64,000 bases of DNA from Parietaria judaica (Eukaryota > Streptophyta > Magnoliopsida > Rosales > Urticaceae), in the NCBI GenBank assembly GCA_954871525.1, contig OX940872.1, forward strand, positions 6,657,180 to 6,721,179, in the 5' to 3' direction. The notes under the pieces are model-generated. The model was not told the DNA's origin. It searched no databases and saw only the letters and a program-made list of their open reading frames with translations. This document shows, one piece after another, positions 24,466 to 37,635 of this stretch (position 1 is its first letter; each line of letters starts with the position of its first letter). Made by a program: the position numbers and the translations under genes.

Positions 24466-27013
24466 TTACCCGGCAACCTGCTTCTCGGCCGCCTTGTAGA
24501 ACAGCGTCTTCTGCACGTAGAACATCATGTAGCCCTGCGCGGCGCGCACTACGCTCTCGCTCACCTGCGTGATCCACGCGTCGTCGCACTTGTACCACTG
24601 CTCCGAAAGCCGGAGATACGTCACGTAGTGCCCGGCGTCGAGCTTTCCGGCATGGGTCACCACCGCAAAGAGCTCAAACTCCGACGACGTCTCGGCCGAC
24701 CCGTCCGGGTCAGACCCGTCGAACGGGAAGATCCGATTCCCGAACCGGCTTCGTAATATGGAAGAGGAGAGATATGGCGACATGTCAAGTGAGACTGGGA
24801 ACTGCAAATACCGGTCGACCTTTCTCGACATTTTTCTCACCGACGAGTGCTCGAACCGCTTGATGTGGAAGCAGGAGACCAGCGGAAGCTTCCTTATCGA
24901 CATCTGCTTCAGCGACTCCTGTCTGACCTGACACCGTTGGCAGAAAAATTTCTGGTCGGAGCCGAGTTTCTCGGGTCGGGTGAACCGGTCAAGGCATCCA
25001 ATTAGGGTTGACGTTCCGGCAATCTGCCGGGGATTCTCGGATTCTCCATTGCAAGGATGGGCCGACTTCGTCGGCGCCGTCTTTGCAGGAAATGCATGGT
25101 TAGGTTCGAGATCGAGGGAGATGTCAACGCACGGGTCATACGTCGTGGACGTGAAACCGCAAGCCATGCACATGACATCGGAGCGCAAGATCCCGGAAAA
25201 CACTCGGTGAGCTATGCAACAGTCTCCGTTGGCTGCATTACAGAAAAAAGATAAAAAAAAAGGTAGGGTCAACTCAGATAAGAAAAATGTTCCGTCTTAG
25301 TAAGTGCGGACTACAGTGAACTCGCAGCATGTTACTTAGTGTGATTCAATCCCGAGTTACCCACTAAAGGACGACTAAACCCGGTTTATCTGTCTACATC
25401 CTAAGCACGTCGTGAACCTAATCGATAAACCATCCTCTAAACTGGGATCTTTACCCGGAGTTATGAAGTTAAATCGAATGGGCAGCGGAAATTTCGACTT
25501 ACTGCGATAAAGAAGGTCAGACAGAGCATGTTGCAGTTGAGATTAAGGTAACACGCGACATATCTAGACTCGAGCCCTGCAGGTCAACGTTACAGTTACT
25601 TCTTAATCTCACTGTTTTAATCACCAAAATTTAAATACAGGGACACAAGCTTGCTAATTCCGGCTCTCTAGGATTGTTCGACACGTAACGTGATTCCCGA
25701 TCTATAAACCCCGACCGACCAAAGCTCGAGTAACCTCCTATTTCAAAACTATTGAAACACCGACTAATGCTCGAGCGAATTAGTAAACGAAGATTATCCG
25801 AACCCTAGATCTTTTAACGAGGTTATATCCATGATTTAACCAATGCTGTTTCTATTAGCAGAAAGCCAGCACATTTGTACGCAAGGCATTGGATCATACC
25901 AAGATCTTGATGGTTGATCCTACTCACAATCAAGATTGAACAATAACGCAAAAGAGAATGAAAAAGAAGTAACCTTGACTCTGGGGTTTCCTTCGATCCT
26001 TCTCCTTCTCGACCTTCTCGTGAATCCCGTCAAGCATCGAAATGAAGAACTCGTGCGCGTCTTGCTGCTCGTAGCTCGCCAGATTCGCAGCGTGCTGCCA
26101 CCAACTGACAAACATACAAAGGAACAATGTGAGCAACGCAGCCGAACACGGTCGCAAGATTGCAAGCACGCGCGGACCTAAACAAGAACTTCGCCGGGCT
26201 GTACGGCTTCCGATCGCCGGAAAACACAGCCACGAAAATGTCGTCCAAATCGCAGGCCAGGCAGTTGCGGGTCTTGCCGTTTGGGAGGGCGTTCGATACG
26301 CCGTTGTTTATCTCGTGGCAGAAGTACCGGTTGTGGCGATCGCTGAGGAAGTAGTTCCGCAGAGGCGGAGTGTGGAGCAGGGCTTGGAGCACCGAGTTCA
26401 TGAAGCAGGTGTTTCCCAGGTTGTTGAGGCCACGCAATCCCCTAGGCAGATTGTAGCTCGGACCGGAGGCGTCGAGAGGACTCGATCCGTTCCCGACGAG
26501 AGCCCGCTCCCGCAGATCCGGCGCCCAGGGGCGGTAATCCACGCGCCGCCGCTTCCGGAGATTCTCCGGGCTCTGAAACAACGACGGATCGGCGGAATCG
26601 GGGATCACCACGGCCGAGGAGCTCGCCGCGGACTGCGCAAGTACCACGGCGGCGTCGAAGTCGCGGTCGTAGACCTGATCGCGGCACGCGCAGCAGAAGA
26701 GCTCGGCGCGGTCGACGTCGACGGCGATCTCGTGCCCCGGCGGCGCCCCCTCCGCGTGCGCCGCCGCGTGGGCCTGGCAGGACACCGCCGCGCACGCGAC
26801 GCACGCCAGGAGCCGCGGGCGCGCCGCGTCGCCGCACGCGCCGCAGCGCGGCACCTCGTCGGGGTCGCGCCGGATCGCCGCGCCCCCGCCCGGCGGCCGC
26901 ACGCGCAGGCACTCCTGCAGCGCGCGGAACGGCTTCGCGCCGCCGTGCCGCGATCGGAAGTCGCCGATGTGCGGGCACGAGATCTGGCCGTTGATCTTCG
27001 CCGTCGACGCCAT
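24466..27013 (-). CDS. UBP22: Ubiquitin C-terminal hydrolase, UBP22-like (3 exons, 577 aa)
   Basis: A ubiquitin-specific protease of the Ubp8/USP22 type; in plants and yeast this is the catalytic subunit of the SAGA deubiquitination module that removes ubiquitin from histone H2B. Exons: 27013-26178, 26104-25974, 25232-24466 (1734 nt, in frame). Residues 10-115 carry a Cys/His-rich ZnF-UBP domain ([40 protein letters not shown]). The USP domain begins at [13 protein letters not shown] (catalytic Cys about 203), continues with [10 protein letters not shown] in exon 2 and two zinc-binding CxxC pairs in exon 3 (CMACG, CQRC), and ends with [11 protein letters not shown] (catalytic His about 524) and CDDAW. 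All catalytic motifs are present and the length is close to Arabidopsis UBP22 (557 aa). The first exon is exceptionally GC-rich compared with exon 3. Confidence 0.95.
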
Positions 27014-28342
27014 CGCCGGGCGAGGCCGAGCTTCCCTCTTCTTCGACGGCGGCGAGAAACCCTAGCTGGAGATCGCTGGCGGAAACCCTAGGATCGACGG
27101 TGATGTTGAATAACATGAAGCTGCGACAAACCAGAGGGGAGATCAACGGCTGAGATTGAAGCAATGGATTAACGGTGATCAAGAACAGAGATCTTCTCTT
27201 TCTCTTTCTGGTTTTCTCGGGATTCAGATCTCTAAAGTTTTTTTTTTTTGGTATTACATTTATTATTATATAATATATTTTGTAGCAATCCAAACAGATT
27301 GGGATTTTCTTTTTGGGTTAAATTTTCTCGGGAAAATTAAGCTTCTTCTTCTCTCCTCTGTGAGTCTTGAATCTTCTTGTTCGGTAAGAAGACTAAGCTG
27401 CACTGTCTTCACTTCGGTTCGGTTCTTTAGGGAACAGTGTAAAGACAAAAAGACAAATTAAGAGTGTTAACTTTGTTGATTACAGTAATTTCGAAGTTAT
27501 GCCCCTGAATTTTGTATGTCTATGCACTTAGTTTCTTAAATTTCAGTTTTTGACAATGAAAACCAGAAAAATAGAAATATTGAGAGCGTTTATTTCCAAG
27601 TTAAGTTTCATTATTGGGCGCACTGCGCACGTAAATTGCTGACTACGAAGAACATGTCTTTTACAAGTGTAAACACGATTTTTTTATTTAATCTATCAAC
27701 TAGAGAATTATAAAACATGCAGTCTTTTTTGTAAAGAGCTCAAAAACAAAAAGGACACAATATAAAGCAACAAATGTCGTTAATCTTGAAAGTAAATAAA
27801 ATAAAAAAGGAAACGTAATTATCGAAAATGAAGAGAAAAATAATTGAAAATAAATGCTAGAAATCACATATTGATTGATTGCGATCTCGATTATTTTCTT
27901 TTATTTTGGTCACATGCTTTTATTGAAAGAAAGTTGTATTAAAGGAATAAGGGTAAAGAGTGATAAAAAAGTAATAAGTTAGGAGTATGAGCCAAAAAAG
28001 AGTGTATAAGAGCACTCATGTGATGATTTGGGTGCCGATGCGCCGTTTGGATGACGTGGCACCAATGCGATATGTGTTATGGCAGTTATATTCTCCAAAC
28101 GTACGGTATAAATAGTGGCAACTAAGGAATATTGCCTCTAATTATTAAAAATGACAAAAAATATTATTCATACATAATTTATGATTTGTTTGAAGATAAT
28201 TGTTATTAATTTGATTAGTTTTCTATAAAATTATTTTAAATATGAAGATTCGTTGATTATTTTATATTAGAATAATTATTAGGATTGTCTAATAATTTAT
28301 TAACAAAGATATTTTCAAGAACATTATGCTGCATACAAGTTA
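27014..28342. other. UBP22 5' flank and AT-rich spacer
   Basis: 27014-27450 should contain the UBP22 promoter and 5' UTR. The rest is AT-rich without genes. A long plus-strand ORF overlapping UBP22 is a GC-driven shadow. Confidence 0.6.
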
Positions 28343-28351
28343 ATATATTTT

Positions 28352-28753
28352 GGGATAATAGCGGCATAAGTCCTCAACCTTTACTCAATTGGGGCGGCAT
28401 AGCCCCAACCTCATTTAATAGCGGTATAAGTACCAAAAGATGATCTCCATCCATATTTGACCAACGGAAGTAGTCAACGTTTGCGTGGTCAGCTTCTCGT
28501 CAACGTGGACGCCACATAGTCCGACATGTCACCATACACGTCATCCTCGTGTCATCAAATTTAATGCAAAATTAAGTATGTCGGATTGCGTGTGGTCCAC
28601 GTTGACGAGAAGCTGACCGCGAAAACGTTGGCTACTTCCGTTAGTCAAATATGGACGAAAATTATCTTTTGGTACTTATACCGCTATTAAATGGGGTTGG
28701 GGCTATGCCGCCCCAGTTGAGTAAAGGTTGAGGACTTATGCCGCTATTATCCC
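28352..28753. mobile_element. 402-bp long-hairpin MITE, Mutator type, with 9-bp duplication
   Basis: The two halves are inverted copies of about 175 bp and roughly 90% identity by eye, beginning GGGATAATAGCGGCATAAGT at both ends. It is flanked by a perfect 9-bp duplication ATATATTTT at 28343-28351 and 28754-28762. A 9-bp duplication with long terminal repeats points to the Mutator superfamily. There is no coding capacity. Transcription would give a near-perfect hairpin, a likely siRNA source (inference). Confidence 0.9.
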
Positions 28754-28762
28754 ATATATTTT

Positions 28763-30025
28763 TTATTATTATTATTATAGTGCGTACACTACAAATACAA
28801 TGTAAAACTTATTAAGAATTTTTGAAGCATCGCCTGTAAAATAATTTAAATATCTGGACAAGTTGAACCTTCATCCAAAGTTCAGGGGCATCATTACTAC
28901 AGATCACTCTATTGCTTATTGTAATTAAATTTGTTCATTATAGGCCGTTGGATCGGGCCCACAAACATGTAAGTGTTGGACGGCTGAGATTGGATTTGAT
29001 TAAAGCGAAAAGCATTAATGTCAAGTATAGTAATACTATTCATGCTTTTTACTTTACATTTTAATCTCCATTAACAGAGTAATTAAGGAATGCATTTAAC
29101 GGTCAAGGTCTCATCTCATCCTCTCATCATAAATCTCTGCTTCCTTGTCAGTTGTCAGAGATCAAGTTGAACCAAATCATGAAAACTGAAAAGAATAAAG
29201 ATTAAAGGGTGGCAAAAGTAATTTAACTTGTTCCTTTATATTTTATAACAAATAAATCATTTTACACTGTCCACTTAATAATAAGTGTGTCGTTAGTTAT
29301 TTTTGTTGTCGAAAATCGTTTTTAAGAGACTTATTTTTATAAATGAATGAGTTAAAGTAATTTTATCCGTATCTAATTTTAGACTATAAAAATTAAAAAT
29401 TTATAAAGAAAAAAATCAACACTTGGAATTTAGAAAGAAATTACTCATTTTTTCTCAGAAATAAATGAATTAGAAATTTAGAATGAATGCAATTGTAGGA
29501 AGACTTTAAAAGTAAAAATAAGTGGACCTTAAAATTAGCACTTAAAAGATTTATATATATAAAAAAGGAATAGAATTTAGTAGACTTTTTCATTGTGAAG
29601 CTCACCTACTCCCTTGTTTTGAGGACTTTACATCAGCATATCCGATATGTATTGTATAAGTATTGTATTTATATGAACAATTTTTTCTTCTTCTTTTAAT
29701 ATTGTTATGCTGCAATAAAAGTGGTAAAGTACCATAAAAATTGGAACCCCACATAAACAAACGTCAATTTGGTACCGTTTTTGACAAACAATAGACTGAA
29801 TATCACATTTTTGTATTTTAGAAATGGTAATCGAATACTCAATTTCTAAAGAGAAAAACCGCAATTACTGTATAATCAGTATTCAGTGTTTGGTTGGGTT
29901 AATATCAAATTTTTTCCGCATTTACCGCTTTTAATATCCACACATAAAATGACTAGCAATATAACATATTATTACAAGTAAACAACCTACTAAATATTAA
30001 TAACACATACACATAAATCTAAACT
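28763..30025. other. AT-rich spacer
   Basis: No gene, repeat with clear borders, or RNA gene was recognised. Confidence 0.55.
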
Positions 30026-30035
30026 AATATTATAC

Positions 30036-30423
30036 AATGGGTGCGTTTGGCACAACTTATTTAGTCTTGTTTTTGTTTTTAAAATTAACTAAACCGCTTT
30101 GAGGTGTTTGGCATAATTGTTTTTCTAAAAAATACAAAATCGATTTTAAATTTTTGTACATGATTCGTAAAAGCTAGAATTCGTAGCTTTTGTTTTTTTT
30201 TTTTGTTTTTTTTTTAAAACAAAAATACGGGTTTATCATATTTTAGTCTTTTAGCCTAAATAATTTTTTTACCAAATGCTAAATCAGTTTTTGTTACGAC
30301 CAACAATTCTTTTATAAACAATTTACCAAACACCTATCAGTTTTTTTTTTTTAAAAACGTTTTGTTTTTTAAACTAAAACTAAAAATATTTTTTGTAAAA
30401 ATTAAGTTGTGCCAGACGGGCCC
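30036..30423. mobile_element. 388-bp MITE with 10-bp flanking duplication
   Basis: The right end, read on the minus strand, starts GGGCCCGTCTGGCACAACTT; the left end contains GGGTGCGTTTGGCACAACTT three bases in. The core is AT-rich with TTTTG/AAAAC runs that can pair. A perfect 10-bp direct repeat AATATTATAC lies at 30026-30035 and 30424-30433. The ends resemble the common plant 'GGGCCCGTTTGG' MITEs; the duplication length suggests Mutator-type, but superfamily is uncertain. Confidence 0.8.
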
Positions 30424-30433
30424 AATATTATAC

Positions 30434-31192
30434 TAAAAGAGTAGATAAGAAAAAACTTTTTGACGTGTTGATAAGTATGGTATAGTGATGCCGACATAAT
30501 CAGTCTTAACTTCTTGGACGCGTGGGATCGAAAGAACGAGAAGTGACACATCCCGACACAAGCTCGAGCATGATTTAATTTTTTGTTTTGCGACTTTTAT
30601 TCATGTTTTATTTAAGTTTTATTATTTAAGTATTTATCTCTTTTAATTAGAGAGATTTTAGGGTTTAGTTCCTAGTTTCTTGGATTCGGTTTAAACCCTA
30701 ATTCATTAATAGGGTGATTTGCGATTTTTATCATTAAGTTTATGATTAATAAAAATTCGAGCTCTTGCTTGGAAGAAACCCGAGTTCTTACTCGTTGAGA
30801 CGCGTTCTTGTTCGATTTGTACGTTGCTATAGTCAATAGAAAATAAAGAATCGACGATTAGTATTCATGCACGAACAACGATCTATCCCGGGCTTTCGCT
30901 ATATCACTTTTTTATGTATTACATGAACATCCTACATCATATGGCTAAATTATGAGATAAAAATATCATTTGCAAGTATTAAATAAATCTTCACAAATTT
31001 AGAAAATTCACACTTGTTATACACTTTGCTACAATAACACCATGTTATTTCCTAAATTCAACCACTCTATCCACTATTTAATTTTGAACCTATTTTACAA
31101 TTCAAAATGTAAAAACTACTCACTTATTAAAATGTAACATTTTGATCATTTCAACACATGTGGATGTAGTCTGCGAAAGTCCGTAAAACCCG
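30434..31192. other. Spacer with possible retroelement fragment
   Basis: 30540-30905 has the look of a terminal piece of an LTR-type element (TTTAGGGTTTAGTTCC, then phrases such as 'gagctcttgcttgg...cgagttcttactcg'), but no partner repeat or protein was found, so this is unresolved. The remainder is AT-rich spacer and the CHX 3' flank. Confidence 0.35.
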
Positions 31193-34100
31193 TCAGAGAT
31201 GATCGTCATCGTCGTTGACCCTGACACGGCGGTGGATGAACGGCGCGTAGCCGTTTCTGTTGATCTCTGGCGGGTGCCATGTCATGTGCCCTGCCTGCTC
31301 GACGACCTGCCCGACCACCTCGTACTCGTCCGCCGACTCCGCCAAGCCGTGCTGCACAACCAGCACCGACGCGTCCGAGGCGAAGCTCGAGCACACCAAT
31401 GCGTCACCTAACATTACAGATTCATGTTACAGTTATTTCTTACAAAAACATTATGGCATTGTCTCTTGAATAAAATATAATTCGTTAAAAAATTCCGATT
31501 ATTACCGATTTTGATTAATATTACTAGATTTTTACTCGATAATATTTTTCTTACTGAACTTAAATTTATAGAAGTTCTATTGTATATTGTTTACCTAGTG
31601 GACCCAACTCCGGATATTCCGACCACTCAGAGAGTCCAGAAGTCAACGGCGACACGACCCCCTTCCCTCTTCCGACCACGAAGAGGTCATAGCGGATCTC
31701 CATCGAGCTGAGAAGCCTCACCACTTCCTCGCCGTTATCTGCCGTCAGCTCCACCAGCCTCATCGACGGGTCATCCCTCGTCTTCAGCTTGAACTCCCCC
31801 ACGTACTGCTCGTCCAGCGGCTTCTCCCGCTCGCTGTCGGCTATAGCCTTCAAGATTCCCTCGCCTTCGTCTCCCCCTTCATCTTCGCTGCCAAAACCTG
31901 GCATGTGTGGGCCAGCCTCGGCAGCGTTCTTCCCGGGGAGGAACCGGACAACGGTGAGTGCCACAGTCGGGCTCTTCGCCATCCGCCACGCATAGGCCAG
32001 CGCCTCGCGGTCGTCCCTCCCGCCCACGAAGATCATCACGAACTGACCGCGGAATCCGGGCCCGTCTGAGGCGTTGGAGTAAGAGTGCGCGGCGAGCCCA
32101 CGATCGACGAAAACGGCCACGGAGCAGGGCGCATTGTCCAAGACGTGGATGTTGACGTCGCGGAAGGGAGAGTGCGCACTGCTCTCGGGGCCGGGGCCTC
32201 CCTCGGCCGCCTTTGTCGGAAGGTGGAAGGGCAGGATAGTGAGCGTGACGCGCTTGTCCTCCGCAAGGCTGCAGATGTCCTCATGCATGGTGCTGTAGGC
32301 CGACACGGCGGTTAGTGACTGGACCGAGAAGGTCTCGCTTTCCAAACCCTCGAGCACTTCCTCGACGCGGTCAGGTGTGGCCGTCGGTCCGTTGGATTTG
32401 CAGGCGTCGTTTACAATGAGCATAGCGGAGGCATGGCCGACGAGCTCGACAAGGTGGACGGCAAAGACAGAGACGGGGGACTGCTTAGAAGGGTAGGCAG
32501 CGCGGAGGAGGCCGATGAGGCCGCCAGAGCTGCGAGTGGAGTGGAGGCAGGCGAGGATGCGGAACGGCGAGTTGCCTTCGATGGCGCGGATTGTGCGGTA
32601 CTTGTACTGCCCGGCCCGGCGGTTCATCTTGTACGTCAGCGAGAGGATGGGCCCCACCGCCGCCGTCATTATCCACAGAGCCAACAATATCACTGCAAAT
32701 GTTTGCATGTCCAGTGCCTGAAAAACATAGGAGCTTCTCATTCTCTCTAATGTTGTATTTCTCAAAACAAGTGAACCAATCTAATCATGGATAGATATTA
32801 CTCTTAGTCCTTTTGTTTTTTGTTTTTTCCGATCCGATATTGGTAGAGAACCACTATTTATAAGTTCTGAAACAGTGAACGGTAGCTCGAAAACAAAATA
32901 AATTGGTAGTTTTACTGCCCCGGTATTGCACCGGTAATAACCGTTTTTAAAATTATTTGAAAACTAATGTGATAAAAATGCATATACCGGTTCTCGGATG
33001 GTTGAAACCGGTCCATTCCCTTGCTCCCAAAACCGGCACCGGTAAATACCAATTTCCGGTTTTAGAATGTAGCAAGTAGTTTAATTATATATAACAGAAG
33101 GAGAAGAAACGGACCTTCAGGTCACGACCAGCGTTGATGATGATGAGCGAGAGCAGGCCCTTGGTGTTCATGAGGAGGCCGAGCGCGACGCCGTCCCGGG
33201 ACGACATGCCGTTGACGAAGTAGGCCACGAGGAAGGTGCTGAAGACCTTGGCGACGAAGGCGAGCACGACAACGAGGAGGATCGCGCCGGCACCGGCACC
33301 GCGCTGGAACATCCAATGCCAGTCAGTCCGGATCCCGACGGACAAGAAGAAGAGCGGGATGAAGAGCTCGAGCACGAAGTCCTCCACCGAGTCCATCACC
33401 AGCGCCTTCAGCTCCCCGCGCGGGAGGATCACGCCGAACATGAACGCCCCGAACATCGACTGCGCCCCGCACGCGTCCGTCACCAGCGCGCACGCCAGCA
33501 CGCCCGCCAGCACGAAGCACACGTGGCGCTGCGTGTACGTCCCGTCGGCTTTGCTCGTGCGGACGAGCACCCACTTCACGGCCGGCCGGAGCGCGTAGAC
33601 GGCGAAGAGGGTGAATGTGGTGGTGGAGCCCACCGTGAAGATGCGGCCCTTGTGGGAGGAGGCCATGGTGGGGATGAACAGGCACCTGTATTAGATTAAT
33701 TTTCATATTAACCAAATAATTAGGCTAATTATTTAATTATTGAAGAATTGATCTTATTTTTTATTTAATGAAATGACTTAAATGATATGTTATTTAAGAA
33801 ATCTAGCAACAAAACAGAAATTAAATTGACTATATACTATATTACATATTTTTCATGAAAATATTGTGTAGATACCATAAGAATAAAACTATAATGTTAC
33901 TAAAATATAAATGAGAATGATGTAAATTATTTTGTCTAAAACTGTAACATTATGGTATAAAAATCTCCATGGATTGAATCATATGTACACATTGATTATT
34001 CAGTTAATTTTTAAAAAAATATTTGTCATGAAAATATGATATAAATGTAATTACAAAATATGAATGAGATTGATAAAATTTCTTTTGTATAAAATTGAAA

Positions 34101-35170
34101 AATAAATTAATATAAATCACATTTACGCGTTTAAGAACTATTTCTTAATAATAAAACATGTTTAGAGATCCAGTAATTAGAATTTAACCGTACCAGCATA
34201 GAAGGTCGGAGACGGTGGCCGAGGCAAGCGCGGTCCGGCCAATGTCGGAGTGGAGGAGCTTGAGGTCGGCCAGCAGCCCCGCGAGATCGGGGAAGTTGGT
34301 GGTGGCGAGCGCCAGCCCCCAGAAGAAGGGCCCGAACCGGTTGGGCGCGTCCTTCGAGATGATCGCGAAGTTATCGATGAGGAGGTAGTGGAGCGCGACG
34401 CCAATGGGGAGCGGGAGGAGGATGCCCGCAAGCGCGGTGGTGAGCGGCTTCTTCTTGGCATTGAGCACCGGCCTGAGGTCGACCTCGAGGCCGACTATAA
34501 ACATGAAGTAGACCACCCCCAAGCTGGCTATGTTCTCCAGAGTCTGCAGGGTACCCCATGGCAGGACGTGTTTCATGACTATGTCGGTGAACCCGAACAC
34601 CGACGGACCCATTATTACACCGCCCTGCGTAAATACGGCTTCAAACATTATATACAAATACAGTAGAATCTCGTTAAATTATTTTTTGATAAATTAATAA
34701 CTTCACTTAAACTATACTTTGTCTGATCCGTATCCGAAAAACACTATTAAATCAATACTCAATAAATTAATTACCCACGTAGTATAATTAACCTTGATTA
34801 AATTAATCCGGCCGTAAATATAAATTTGTGCGTGAGAATTGATTTTATTTCATAATATCATTGTTAAGCATTAAGTAGTTTGTCCAATTTCGAAAGATCC
34901 GCTAAAACTCACGAGGATTTCTGCGGCCATGCGAGGCACGTGCAGCGGCCTGAACGCGAGCGTGAGGGCGCGATTGATGCAGAGAATGGCGACCAGCTGC
35001 GCTAGGAACATCGGCAGAGCCACGCTCGACGAGTTCTCCGCCCGCCAAATCCCCGTTATGTGCGTCACCACCTTCCTGAAGCACAGCGTCACCTGATTAA
35101 TGTCCATGTTGAGAAGACATGGCTGAAACGTGAACAGGTCCGGCTGATCCGTTTCATTGCACAGCCGCAT
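31193..35170 (-). CDS. CHX-type cation/H+ exchanger, complete (5 exons, 865 aa)
   Basis: A member of the plant CHX family (CPA2 antiporters) that exchange K+ or Na+ for H+ across endomembranes or the plasma membrane, often in pollen. Exons: 35170-34913, 34624-34194, 33685-33115, 32717-31595, 31407-31193 (2598 nt in frame). The N-terminal half has a Na+/H+ exchanger membrane domain with about 10-12 hydrophobic segments: LFVPRMAAEIL-like motif (LHVPRMAAEIL), GGVIMGPSVFG, GVVYFMFIVGLEVDL, ATTNFPDLAGLLADLKLLHS, DACGAQSMFGAFMFGVILP and LFFLSVGIRTDWHW. The C-terminal half (from about residue 450) is the cytosolic regulatory region with universal-stress-like folds, including FRILACLHS, FVGGRDDREAL and YDLFVVGRGKG. 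At the membrane position where many CPA2 proteins have ND or DD, this protein reads VSDLLCW. Subfamily number not assigned. Confidence 0.93.
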
Positions 35171-36574
35171 CGTCGGGAATTCGTTTGTTCTATTCCGGTG
35201 ATTGGCGTCACAGCATAGCTTGCTCTTGGATGACTAATTAGAGTGAATTGTTGGTCGTGTGTGTTGGATTCGAGTATTTCAAGCGTGGCTTTTGAAATTG
35301 GAACCAATTTCAATTATTTTATGTAACAATATATTTAGATAAGAATAGCAAAAGTGAACTAATATAATATTCTAGATGTGTGTGTGTGTGTAATGCGTAA
35401 TGTACATGCTAAGAATAGCAAATGTGGTAAAAATATGGATTAAAAATATAAAATTAAATGCATATTAGCAATATTCACTCAAAAATAAAAAGAAAGTGGT
35501 TCTTGCTGTAGACAACCCAATTAATAACGAATTAGACTAATTAACAATCACTAATTAACAAATTAACAAACCATCTTTAAAATTGAAAAAATTCATAAGA
35601 CAATATTAACCGTAAATAAATTAAACCAAACATACATAGAAGAAATATAATTATAATAAAGTGGCCCTTAATAATTTCAGTTTTTCATATTTCAGTTTTT
35701 ACAATTCAACATTTGTTTATAGTGGTTTATAAATTATCGCTTTGTTTAAATATGTAGAATTGTGAAGCTTAATTTGCTTATAATCCAGAGTTAAACTTAC
35801 AGTTTTTTCTAGTCATTTTTTATTTTGTCAAATTTATTTATTTGGTTTTTGAATGGAAATTTGGTCTGATGGGCTGAATGAGTGGGCTTTTTGGGTGAAG
35901 AAGCTGGTGGGTCTATGAAGCCCACCTACCCACTCCGCTGCCACGTCTTCATATCCCGATATGTGCTCGTGCACGGCTGATTCTCAGCGGCATTTAACGC
36001 AGTCTCGCATTACTAAATATATTCAGTGTAAAAACACGTGGCATTATTAACCAAGAAAAAAGGCACGCATCTGCGTCACATGGATTAGCACCCGGGACCT
36101 CTCGGAGAAGAATGCAGTGGAGTTCAGGCTACGCGAAACAAGCTCAATGTTTGCTCACTTTTTTCTTCTTCTAGGATGTACATCCGTTTCTGCGATTCTT
36201 GTGGGTTCTTGATGAGACGGATATATCTACGAGCGTTTTCGTGCAATCTGCGTTACACAATTCAGTCTTTTCCAAAGCAATTAAATATATAAATCATTAT
36301 CAGAGATCTAAAACGCGTCTATGTTTGAAAAAAATGGTTATAAATAAACAAAATTTGAGTGACTATATGGTACAAAAATTGGTTCTTTACTGTTCACTGT
36401 AATTGTGACGGTATGAACCCTAAGAGGGCATACGACAATGGGCTCCAAGGGAAAAAACGACAACAAACCCATCTCTCTCTCTCTCTGTCTATGTATATAT
36501 TAAAATATAATAAATCAATAAAAAAGTGGCATAACTGATTTGATTATACCGATTATTACCAACTGTAGATTGTC
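35171..36574. other. CHX upstream region and spacer
   Basis: The CHX promoter should lie just above 35170. A short TG repeat occurs at 35378-35391. AT-rich spacer follows; a GA/CT tract at 36472-36487 lies downstream of TFB1. No gene seen. Confidence 0.6.
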
Positions 36575-37598
36575 CTAGGAATATCCGTTTGGCGATTCTC
36601 CGGCTTTGGATGATCTCTTGAGCTGATCGGAATCGTAATGCTGAAAAGCAGCATCCAAAGCCTGCATCGAAGCGGTAGTTTTCACGATTATGTTTTCCGA
36701 TACAATCATGCAACCAATACGAAAAGGATAAGAGAGGCGTTGACCTGATGCATTGGTCTGACTATGAGCGAAACCCGATGCCGGAAATCCGACTCCACCG
36801 ACTCCTTTATCTCCTGTATCCACAAAACCCCAAATACACATTCTTAGAAAAAATACAGAAACAGAAAAGTGGCAACTATGTACTCTATGTACCTCAAGCT
36901 GTCGGTATATCTGCGACATGGCGTCCTTTAATCTGCTAACCTGCGCGTTATCAAGTGGTTGGCTTCCATAGATTTTAAAATTACTAAATACGAATCCTAC
37001 GGCGAAGGTCAAAGCTAACCTTCGTGTGAAGATATGTCGTTGTGATCGGATACGAAGACCAGAAATGTCTTAGTAATTCTTGAATGGACACCCAATGCTG
37101 GTAACAAAAGTCAAGGCATTTGAATATAAGGCTCACTACTTATACTTGGTCAACTCTTGCGTTAAAGAAAGCCGATGTTCAACTTACGTGCAGAAGTTCA
37201 TCCCGTGTTGTGCTCGGGAAGCTGTCTAATATACTTTCCTGGGGATTCTTCCCCAGTTGGTATTTTGTGCTTGAGATGTTTTGGGTCAATCCATTAAAAA
37301 CCTGAACCATCGACACAAAGTTGTCTTGCGTTTCAAGGCATAAAAAAAAACGTAAATCTGAATAAATTCTATTACGTACCATCAATGCAACTTCAGGCTT
37401 AACTATAGGGTTACTCAATCCCGATGCCATGACTTCGGATATGGAATCCCTTAGGGAGCCATATGCTTCTTCAATGCTGACACTGCATTTCGTTCGTTGC
37501 GAAGTATTTCGTGTGTCGTCCAAAGTTTTGAGCGCATTAGCTTGTTGTGCGTCAAAGTAATCTCGAGGGTCCTAGTTTCGAAGAACACCATCAGAAAC

Positions 37599-37635
<37 letters not shown>

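Noticed and set aside
26129..27091. 320-codon plus-strand ORF
   Set aside because: It lies opposite UBP22 exon 1; high GC suppresses stops. Arg/Ala-rich composition with no family match.
26442..27293. 283-codon minus-strand ORF in another frame of UBP22
   Set aside because: A shifted-frame shadow of the GC-rich exon 1, full of Arg/Gly runs.
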